24,616 nt of DNA, from the IMG/VR virus record IMGVR_UViG_3300034071_000440, positions 1 to 24,616 of that record; one strand, given 5' to 3'. This DNA comes from a virus. Every line of letters starts with the position of its first letter. The stretch's first letter is position 1. Positions 14,814 through 20,686 of the stretch are shown here, piece after piece. The position numbers were made by a program, and so were the translations under genes. The notes beneath the pieces are model-generated. The model searched no databases, had not been told where the DNA came from, and saw nothing but the letters and a program-made list of their open reading frames with translations.

Positions 14814-15593
14814 TTATCTATATTCTCTTCTTGACCAAACTTTGTTCTTATATACCCCGCCGTCTGGCTGTCTATAAGTTTTCATATTAGTAACCATTCT
14901 ATCATAAATTGTAACCTGATCCAATATTTCTATTTCATGATCCCAGTTTTCTCTTTTAAAAGGAAGAAACTGCATGTATGGCGTTCCTGCTGGTATCAAG
15001 CCTTCCCAACCTTCGGCAACGAAAAATGGAAAAGTTCCTGGTATAGAAACTTTATCACTATCAATAATTCCAGAAGTATTTAGGAATGGCAAATCAAATC
15101 TATTCATAGGAGTCATAAACAAAGCACTATAGCCTTCTGGAAGAGAGACTTCCCAGTCTGGGTACCATGCAAAATGGTGTTGGTAAAACCCCTTTGGATG
15201 TTCAAACTGTGGCATTGGCGGTCTTTTTGTAACAAAGTCTTTATATTTTGGATCACTAATTTTGACATCAATTGTGCCCTGAGCATTTTTAAAAAACTCT
15301 AAGTCACATGGAGTTTTTAAAACATATCCAGTTATAAAAGCATCAAGTATCGCTGGACAGGCTTTCCAGGTAGGAATTCTTCCATAATCATCATCGGTTC
15401 CTTCTTTAGGAAAAGGACAAGTTCCTTTGGGTGCTTTATAGTATTCTCCATTTGGCATTTTTGCAAATCTGTCAGCATCTTTATACCATTCTGGAATTTC
15501 ATTTTGAGTTGAAGTTGGTACAGATTTGCTGTCTTTGTTTAGCCATGCTCTGAATGATCTAAAGGTTGCTATATTGTATTTTTCATCACTCAT
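14814..15593 (-). CDS. Unknown phage protein of the oxygenase cassette (DUF6065-like?)
   Basis: A 259-residue protein. The N-terminal part has IPEWYKDADRF and a Cys/Pro loop (GTCPFPKEG); the core has WKACPAILDAFITGYVL and DLEFF, then LPEGYSALFMTPMNRFDLPF at about 154-173, GIIDSDKVSIPGTFPFF, and IPAGTPYMQFLPFKRENW at about 207-224. The GYS-x-x-F-x-x-P-x-N-R and AGTP-x-x-Q-x-(I/L)PF-x-R motifs look like a known family of phage proteins of unknown function that I associate with DUF6065; this is from memory. It overlaps Ox1 as TAATG and precedes Ox2. The other member of the family is at 13431-14147. Confidence 0.75.
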   Translation of the reverse strand: MSDEKYNIATFRSFRAWLNKDSKSVPTSTQNEIPEWYKDADRFAKMPNGEYYKAPKGTCPFPKEGTDDDYGRIPTWKACPAILDAFITGYVLKTPCDLEFFKNAQGTIDVKISDPKYKDFVTKRPPMPQFEHPKGFYQHHFAWYPDWEVSLPEGYSALFMTPMNRFDLPFLNTSGIIDSDKVSIPGTFPFFVAEGWEGLIPAGTPYMQFLPFKRENWDHEIEILDQVTIYDRMVTNMKTYRQPDGGVYKNKVWSRREYR

Positions 15594-16303
15594 TAGTGAC
15601 TCAGTTCATTAATATCTGTCATAATGACTACACAATATTTTGTGCCTGACTTCATTGGAAGTGACGCATGCTCATAAATATAGTTTGAAGGAAATACGGC
15701 AATATCTCCTACTCTTGGCTTATATACCAAATTATCTAATCTTGGAAACTTTAAGTCTCCGCCTTCGTAGTCATCATTAATATAGATTACAGCAGAGACA
15801 GTGCAGTTATATGCTGGTCCATGGTCAGCATGAATATTAAAATGAGTTCCTTCTCCTTCATACTTAACAAAGTTGAATGCTTCATAATATACAACATTGA
15901 TTCCCCAATATTGTGCATAATCATCTATACACATTTTTAACTTTTGATATATTTCTTCATGAAGATCAATTAGTTCTGCATTATGCTCATCTTTTGGCCC
16001 TAGATTTTCTTGCTTATATTTAAAATCTACACAATCTCTTGCTTTTTTAATTGGTGTTGTTGAGTTTGTTACTTGGGCTTCTGACCATTTGTATTTACCT
16101 CCATGAGATAAGTTGGATTCAAGAACTCCTATGTATCTGTTTGCGTCTTCTAAAGAAAACGTGTCATGATATACATGTAAGCCCAAACCGAGGTTTTCAA
16201 CACTAACGGTCTGATTCATTTGTCTTGTTGGAATTCTATTTGATGCTGTCTCTGATCTATCTTTTGTAAACCAGTGGTTTGAGTTTTCATCATATGCGCT
16301 CAT
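15593..16303 (-). CDS. 2OG-Fe(II) oxygenase Ox1 (P4H-like), first gene of the cassette
   Basis: A 236-residue protein. Iron ligands: His158-x-Asp160 (NIHADHG) and His212 (YEHASL); Lys222 in SGTKY anchors 2OG. The core reads VIYINDDYEGGDLKFP at 172-187 and YKPRVGDIAVFPSNYIYEH at 194-212, a textbook P4Hc pattern. About 130 residues of helical N-terminal region carry the substrate-facing part in this family. Close paralogue of Ox2. It has an AAAGG ribosome binding site, a short leader of about 20 bases and its own extended -10 promoter directly after the terminator of the structural operon. Confidence 0.92.
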   Translation of the reverse strand: MSAYDENSNHWFTKDRSETASNRIPTRQMNQTVSVENLGLGLHVYHDTFSLEDANRYIGVLESNLSHGGKYKWSEAQVTNSTTPIKKARDCVDFKYKQENLGPKDEHNAELIDLHEEIYQKLKMCIDDYAQYWGINVVYYEAFNFVKYEGEGTHFNIHADHGPAYNCTVSAVIYINDDYEGGDLKFPRLDNLVYKPRVGDIAVFPSNYIYEHASLPMKSGTKYCVVIMTDINELSH

Positions 16304-16329
16304 GGAAACTACCTTTCTTTGTTATAACC

Positions 16330-16338
16330 ATTATAACA
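16330..16338 (-). promoter_or_regulatory. Extended -10 promoter of the oxygenase cassette
   Basis: The minus strand reads TGT TATAAT, giving a leader of about 20 bases with an AAAGG ribosome binding site before the ATG at 16303. No clear -35 is seen. It sits immediately downstream of the terminator at 16346-16396. Confidence 0.6.
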
Positions 16339-16345
16339 TATACCT

Positions 16346-16396
16346 ATAAAAATATGCCTAAAACATTGAGTGGTAACTCTTTTGCTTTAGACATAT
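16346..16396 (-). terminator. Intrinsic terminator between structural genes and oxygenase cassette
   Basis: On the minus strand an 11-bp stem (ATATGTCTAAA with TTTAGGCATAT, one T-G wobble) encloses a loop that itself holds GAGT/ACTC, and is followed by TTTTTAT. Orientation fits the end of the gene at 16416. This is the best terminator in the window. Confidence 0.75.
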
Positions 16397-16415
16397 ATTA
16401 TTAAGATTTTTTATT

Positions 16416-16847
16416 TTATTCAACTAGAGTAAGGTTTGTTCCGTCCCAATTAAAGGTTTTTCCAACCTTATCAATTGGTTCAGTTTCAGTTTTTACTAAT
16501 ATTGTTTCTCCATCAAAGGCTGCGTCAATCATTTCTATGTTAGAAGAATCTTTTGCAGCCGTAATTGAAAATACAACTTTATTGTCAGATAAGAATACAT
16601 ATCTATTAATTCCATCTAAATATTCCTGATCTACCGCTATATTAAGGTTTTCTCCAACAAATGAATTTCCGTCCCATACTGCCCCTCTTGTTGCAGAGGT
16701 TTTGTGTAGCGATGCATTCATACCAATAACTGGAAGACCAGCATCAAATGCTGCATCTATAACACTTGTATCTGCTAGGGAATAAGGATCTATTTGATCT
16801 ATTGCGTCCCAGGTGTTGTCACCATTTTTTGTTAATATAACGTACAT
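16416..16847 (-). CDS. Small phage protein with an internal duplication, downstream of the fibres
   Basis: A 143-residue protein that I do not recognise by family. Residues 30-63 and 107-138 are a repeat: IDAAFD, then a Val/Ile strand, then G-x-x-WDG-x-(S/N)(F/L). The WDG segments resemble those in small proteins encoded beside tail fibres. It has a strong ribosome binding site (AAGGAGAT, 16855-16862) and its own promoter just upstream, and a terminator follows it. A tail accessory or fibre-assembly role is inferred from position only. Confidence 0.7.
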   Translation of the reverse strand: MYVILTKNGDNTWDAIDQIDPYSLADTSVIDAAFDAGLPVIGMNASLHKTSATRGAVWDGNSFVGENLNIAVDQEYLDGINRYVFLSDNKVVFSITAAKDSSNIEMIDAAFDGETILVKTETEPIDKVGKTFNWDGTNLTLVE

Positions 16848-16864
16848 AAAGTGTATCTCCTTTT

Positions 16865-16878
16865 ATTATAGTATAGCA
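16865..16878 (-). promoter_or_regulatory. Candidate promoter before the small duplicated gene
   Basis: The minus strand reads TGC TATACT, overlapping a second box TATAAT. Either gives a short leader including the ribosome binding site for the 16847 start. It begins just after the stop codon of the Pro/Phe repeat protein. Confidence 0.5.
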
Positions 16879-16884
16879 TGTTCA

Positions 16885-18258
16885 TTAGTAGAAGCAGTTT
16901 CCACAGCATGGTGCTGTTGATGGGCAGTTCCACCATGGTCTATAACATGCTGGTCCGCAACCGCCACCGCCACCTGTGAAGTGTGGGAAGAATGGGAAGA
17001 ACGGTGGGAAGAACGGGAAGAATGGTGGGAAGAATGGGAAGAACGGGAAGAACGGTGGGAAGAACGGGAAGAACGGTGGGAAGAATGGGAAGAATGGGAA
17101 GAACGGTGGGAAGAACGGGAAGAATGGTGGGAAGAATGGGAAGAACGGGAAGAACGGTGGGAAGAACGGGAAGAACGGTGGGAAGAATGGGAAGAATGGT
17201 GGGAAGAACGGTGGGAAGAATGGGAAGAATGGTGGGAAGAATGGGAAGAATGGAGGGAAGAATGGGAAGAACGGTGGGAAGAACGGTGGGAAGAATGGGA
17301 AGAAAGGTGGGAAGAATGGGAAGAAAGGTGGGAAGAATGGGAAAAATGGCGGGAAGAATGGAGGGAAAAATGGCGGGAAGAATGGAAAGAATGGGAAGAA
17401 TGGAGCAATAGTAGTTACGCTAGTAGATTCAGCAGATGTTCCAGATGTTCCGTTAGCGTTTATTGCACGAACAGTATAGGTCTGTGCAGTATTTGCTTCT
17501 TGGGTAACTTCTACAGATGTTGCTCCTGTTGAATTGGTCTTACCATCTGATGCTGCCCAAACATAAGAAGTAATTGCACTTCCTCCATTTGATGGGGCTG
17601 TCCAAGAAACTGTATCCTTGTCTACTCCTGCTGTTGCTGTTGGGGCAGATGGAGTTGCTGGAACTGTTGTTGCTGTTATGGCGTTTGTTGTTGTTGCAGT
17701 AGATGTTCCGTTGGCATTTGTAGCAGTTACGCTAAATGTATAAGTAGTTCCACCTGTAAGAGATTGTACTGTTAGTGGTGATGCTCCAGATACTGAAGAA
17801 GCATTGTATGAAGATACTGTTTTTCCTCCGTTTACAGAAGATGCTGTAATTGTTGCTGCGCCATTTCCAAAAGCCCGTCCTGTTCCAACATTTGCTGCTG
17901 AAGCAGTAGGTGCTTGTGGTACAGTTGTTGCTAATACTCCAGCAGAAGCAGCAGAGGATGCTGAAGTTCCTGCAGCGTTAGTCGCTGTTACTGTAAATGT
18001 TGGTGTTGCTGATGAGGAAATACCAGTTACAGTTAAAGGAGAAGATGCTCCAGTTGCTGTTTGTCCTGTGCTTGCTGTTACTGTAAAGGATGTTGCATTA
18101 GGGGAAAGGGCTGGTAAAGAAAAAGATACAGATACTGCAGCATCATTAAATGCTCTACCTGTTCCAAGGTCTGTTCCAACAACATTGATTGGTGCTAATG
18201 GCTCCAAAAAGTCATTTGACGCTTGGGACTTCTTACCTATTCTCTTACCTGATGCCAT
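16885..18258 (-). CDS. Structural protein with Fn3/Ig-like domains, a Pro/Phe repeat tract and a Cys-rich tail
   Basis: A 457-residue protein. Residues about 20-113, 115-199 and 201-284 are three Ser/Thr/Ala-rich beta-sandwich domains of fibronectin III/Ig type (TTYTFSVTATNANGTS, QTYTVRAINANGTS). Residues 286-424 are 40 tandem units, 21 PFF and 19 PPFF, with 59 Pro and 80 Phe and nothing else. A PHF unit, a Gly run and a tail with six Cys (434, 438, 445, 451, 452, 455) and a WW pair end the protein. There is no signal peptide. The ribosome binding site TAGGAGATT is strong. It lies between a tail fibre and the oxygenase cassette, so a virion appendage is likely. The tract would be insoluble or aggregating unless packed or modified, and its prolines make it a candidate substrate for the downstream hydroxylases; this is inference. 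Confidence 0.85.
   Translation of the reverse strand: MASGKRIGKKSQASNDFLEPLAPINVVGTDLGTGRAFNDAAVSVSFSLPALSPNATSFTVTASTGQTATGASSPLTVTGISSSATPTFTVTATNAAGTSASSAASAGVLATTVPQAPTASAANVGTGRAFGNGAATITASSVNGGKTVSSYNASSVSGASPLTVQSLTGGTTYTFSVTATNANGTSTATTTNAITATTVPATPSAPTATAGVDKDTVSWTAPSNGGSAITSYVWAASDGKTNSTGATSVEVTQEANTAQTYTVRAINANGTSGTSAESTSVTTIAPFFPFFPFFPPFFPPFFPPFFPFFPPFFPFFPPFFPFFPPFFPPFFPFFPPFFPFFPPFFPFFPPFFPPFFPFFPPFFPFFPPFFPFFPFFPPFFPFFPPFFPFFPFFPPFFPFFPPFFPFFPFFPPFFPFFPPFFPFFPHFTGGGGGCGPACYRPWWNCPSTAPCCGNCFY
16987..17403. repeat. Pro/Phe-coding tandem repeat, 9- and 12-base units
   Basis: About 417 bases of a 9-base (PFF) and 12-base (PPFF) repeat, with almost only G and A on the plus strand, broken by single T or C. 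Higher-order order is present: units at codons 374-424 form three copies of a 17-residue (51-base) block, PFF-PPFF-PFF-PPFF-PFF, and further upstream a 24-residue (72-base) block occurs twice. Codon-position changes (TGG/CGG on the plus strand) show that copies have diverged. The other frames are open because of the repeat and are not genes. Confidence 0.95.
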
Positions 18259-18291
18259 TTTTAATCTCCTAATTTCTTATTGAATTTTGTA

Positions 18292-20148
18292 TTACGCTGT
18301 CAAGTCGCCAAAGACAACCCATGTATTTGCTGCTCTTTTAAGGAGAGTTGCAGATGACCAAGTTGTACGAAGTTTCAAGCCAGGTGTTGCATTAACTGTA
18401 ACTGTTCCTGATACTGGGGCAATTGTTACTTGTCCCGCTCCAGTTTGGAGAATATCAATTGAAGTTCCAATTGGGAAGTTTAGTGTTGCATCTGTTGGAA
18501 TTGTAAGGGTAATTGGTGATGCTGAACCCATTTCAATTAGGTCGTCTCTTTCAGTTAGTGATGAAAGTGTGTATGATGCTGTCTTTTGTGAAATTGGGGT
18601 TAAAGAATCTACCTTTAATCCAAGGTTAGTTGTTACTGTTGCTGCAAAGTTTTCGTCATCTCCAAGTGCTGCAGCAAGTTCATCAAGTGTGTTAAGGGCT
18701 GCTGGTGCTCCTGTTAATAGTGCATTAACTTGTGCTGTTGCATCTGCGATTGCTTCTGCCTTTGCAGTTGCGATTGCTTGTGACTGTGCAGTAGATACTG
18801 GCTTTGATGTATCTGCTGTATTATCAACATTTCCAAGGCCTAGAGTAGTCTTTGTTACTGCTGCTACATCTGCTGTTGTTGCAAGTAATGATGTGTCTGC
18901 AATACCGTGAACATTTGTTGTGTCATTATTGTGTGTTGTAACTGCAGCGTCTGCATATACCTTTGTAGCAAGTGCTGCTGTGTCAGCAATGCCGTGAACG
19001 CTTGTAGTATCAGAGTTGTGTGTACCAATCTCAGTTCCCACATATGTTGTTGTTGCTACTGTTGAGTCAATATCAAAAGCATTTGTTGCGGAGTTGTAAT
19101 CAAGTCCAACACCAGCAAGGAGTGATTGATCTACTGCTGAGTTGCCAACTGCTGTATCAACATAATCTTGGGTTGCAAGAAGTGTAGTATTTGCAATTCC
19201 ATGGACATTTAGTGTCTCATTATTGTGATCTGTTAAGTCTGAAAGGTAAGCAAGGTTTCCTGTGTTTGAAATTCCATGAACATTTAGTGTCTCACTATTA
19301 TGATCTGTAATGTCTACAACATAGGCAAGGTTTGCTGTATTTGAAATTCCATGGATATTTTCTGTAAGTGCAGCATGTGTTGACACTGCTGTATCTGCAT
19401 ATGTTTTTGTAGCAAGGTCTGCGGTGTTTGTAATTCCATGAACACCTAATGTGTCATCTGAGTGTGTTGATACCGCTGTATCTGCATAATTTTTTGTTGC
19501 AAGATCTGCGGTGTTAGCAATACCGTGAACATTTTCTACATCGTTGTCATGTGTTTGAACTGCTGTGTCAGCATAAGTCTTTGTTGCGAGTGCTGCAGTG
19601 TCTGCGATTCCATGAACTTCTGTTGAATCTGATTGGTGTGTTGACACTGCTGAGTCAGCATAATTCTTTGTAGCAAGATCTGCTGTATTAGCAATACCAT
19701 GAACATCTGATATATCTGAGTTATGTGTTGTTACTGCATTTCCAGCAAAAGTCTCTGCTGCTGTTTGTGCTGTAGAAACATTTGTTGTAGTTGCAAGTAG
19801 GGCAGTGTTTACAATTCCATGAACATTTGTTGTCCCATTGTGCTGGTTGATAGATCCTGCAATGCTGGCTGCAATATTAGTAAAGAATGCTGGGTCATCA
19901 CCGATTGCTGCTGCCAATTCATTAAGGGTGTCTAGCGTTCCTGGAGCAGCATCTATAAGGTTGGAAATTGCTGCATTAAGTTCTGTTGCGTTAGTAAAAT
20001 ATGTTAATGCTGCCCATGCTGAGGAGCCATTACCCATTTTAAACTTACTTGTATCGGTTTCAAATCCGATCTCGCCTGCTGCTAATACTGGGTTTGCAGC
20101 CGTCCATTGTGCTGCAGTACCTCTGCGCTGTTGCATTCTTGTTGCCAT
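18292..20148 (-). CDS. Tail fibre protein, Mtd-N domain plus ten VHGI repeats
   Basis: A 618-residue protein. Residues 1-52 (MATRMQQRRGTAAQW ... GEIGFETDTSKFKMGNG) match the major tropism determinant N-terminal domain, which attaches fibres to the virion. DAAPGTLDTLNELAAAIGDD at 66-85 recurs at about 480-500. Ten (V/I)HGI repeats lie at His110, 150, 179, 208, 237, 266, 291, 316, 385 and 414, mostly 29 residues apart with 25-residue variants. LGLGNVDNTADTSKPVS at 436-452 is a common phage fibre motif. The C-terminus (SPITLTIP ... VVFGDLTA) is a beta-rich cap. The ribosome binding site AAGGAGATATAA is strong. Host adsorption is the likely role. Confidence 0.88.
   Translation of the reverse strand: MATRMQQRRGTAAQWTAANPVLAAGEIGFETDTSKFKMGNGSSAWAALTYFTNATELNAAISNLIDAAPGTLDTLNELAAAIGDDPAFFTNIAASIAGSINQHNGTTNVHGIVNTALLATTTNVSTAQTAAETFAGNAVTTHNSDISDVHGIANTADLATKNYADSAVSTHQSDSTEVHGIADTAALATKTYADTAVQTHDNDVENVHGIANTADLATKNYADTAVSTHSDDTLGVHGITNTADLATKTYADTAVSTHAALTENIHGISNTANLAYVVDITDHNSETLNVHGISNTGNLAYLSDLTDHNNETLNVHGIANTTLLATQDYVDTAVGNSAVDQSLLAGVGLDYNSATNAFDIDSTVATTTYVGTEIGTHNSDTTSVHGIADTAALATKVYADAAVTTHNNDTTNVHGIADTSLLATTADVAAVTKTTLGLGNVDNTADTSKPVSTAQSQAIATAKAEAIADATAQVNALLTGAPAALNTLDELAAALGDDENFAATVTTNLGLKVDSLTPISQKTASYTLSSLTERDDLIEMGSASPITLTIPTDATLNFPIGTSIDILQTGAGQVTIAPVSGTVTVNATPGLKLRTTWSSATLLKRAANTWVVFGDLTA
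18871..19830. repeat. VHGI-coding tandem repeats of 75-87 bases
   Basis: Ten imperfect copies within the tail fibre gene. The unit is about 29 residues: THNSD-x-x-x-VHGIA-(N/D)T-A-x-LATK-x-YADTAVS. Two copies lack four residues (25-residue spacing), and one 69-residue gap (His316 to His385) interrupts the array. The plus strand shows repeats of GTTGC-A and CCATGAAC type. Confidence 0.9.
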
Positions 20149-20160
20149 TTATATCTCCTT

Positions 20161-20192
20161 ATGGGGGCTGCCCATTAACTTATCTTATTATA
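20161..20192 (-). promoter_or_regulatory. Promoter and leader hairpin before the Mtd-N fibre gene
   Basis: In the 53-base gap a TATAAT box (20187-20192) is followed by a palindrome ATGGG-n5-CCCAT (20161-20175) and then the AAGGAGATATAA ribosome binding site. The hairpin would sit in the 5' leader. The box lacks the TG extension seen at most other promoters here, and no -35 is clear. Confidence 0.4.
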
Positions 20193-20201
20193 ACCCCTGT
20201 T

Positions 20202-20651
20202 TTAATTGAAGTTATCTACTACACTGCCGCCATCGAATACAACTGTCCAAACTGTTGAGTCTGGTCCACCTGCATCCAAACCTACACCCAATGGGCTGTT
20301 GAATGATCCACCTTCATAGAACTGAGATACTATGAAACCAGTTCCATCAATTGCGGTATCGTGAATGTGCTGTGGTAAATTATTTGTATCATCAATAGTT
20401 GCTTGGGTATACCAAGAACCATCGTAATAAAAATTAACTCTGTTTGTTAGAGTGTCTAACCACATTGTTCCATTAGTTGGTGAAGAAGGAGCAGTTGCGC
20501 CTACGGCCATTGAACGACTATCGACATACTCCTTGGTTGCTGCATGGGCATTAAGAGTTGGGGCTCCTACTGTTACTGCATCTCCGAATGTACCGCCGTT
20601 TGCTACGACTAACCCATTCTTGACCTTAAAGTCTTTATCGACTGTTGCCAT
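20202..20651 (-). CDS. Short tail fibre-related protein
   Basis: A 149-residue protein. The N-terminus MATVDKDFKVKNGLVV is nearly the same as that of the larger gene at 20687 (MATVNKDFKIKSGLIV), and GAPTLNAHAATKEYVD at 29-44 matches GAPTLTLHAATKGYVD in that protein. A TNGTMWLDTLTNRVNFYYDGSWY segment follows, common in phage fibres and collar proteins, and the C-terminus is Gly/Asp rich (FVVSQF-like, EGGSFNSPLG). It is probably a short fibre or fibre accessory sharing the same attachment N-terminus. An AAGGAG ribosome binding site precedes the ATG. Confidence 0.8.
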   Translation of the reverse strand: MATVDKDFKVKNGLVVANGGTFGDAVTVGAPTLNAHAATKEYVDSRSMAVGATAPSSPTNGTMWLDTLTNRVNFYYDGSWYTQATIDDTNNLPQHIHDTAIDGTGFIVSQFYEGGSFNSPLGVGLDAGGPDSTVWTVVFDGGSVVDNFN

Positions 20652-20686
20652 TTACTGCTCCTTCTTCCAACTATTTTTATTTTTTA

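Noticed and set aside
9376-16303. Oxygenases as DNA base hydroxylases (TET/JBP or AlkB type)
   Set aside because: The motifs (NDDYxGG, YKPxxGD, HG/A..SGxKY) are of the P4H-like protein hydroxylase branch, and no modified-base pathway partners such as glycosyltransferases are nearby.
16866-17408. Minus-strand Ser/His-rich repeat frame
   Set aside because: Same repeat read in another frame, wholly inside the Pro/Phe gene, with no start signal.
16976-17479. Plus-strand reading frame of KNGKNGG repeats resembling a Gly-rich structural or ice-binding protein
   Set aside because: It is the antisense of the Pro/Phe repeat; the 9/12-base unit keeps all frames open. There is no ribosome binding site and the minus-strand frame continues into Fn3 domains.
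17804-18910. Long plus-strand open frames over the Fn3 and fibre genes
   Set aside because: Shadow frames created by GC-skewed Ala/Val/Thr codons of the minus-strand genes; no ribosome binding sites.
18871-19830. CRISPR array, because of regularly spaced repeats
   Set aside because: Repeats are imperfect, in frame, coding and lie within a tail fibre gene.
20155-20181. Eight-codon leader peptide (MGSPHKEI) before the Mtd-N fibre
   Set aside because: Its ATG falls in the leader palindrome and has no ribosome binding site; it is most likely chance.
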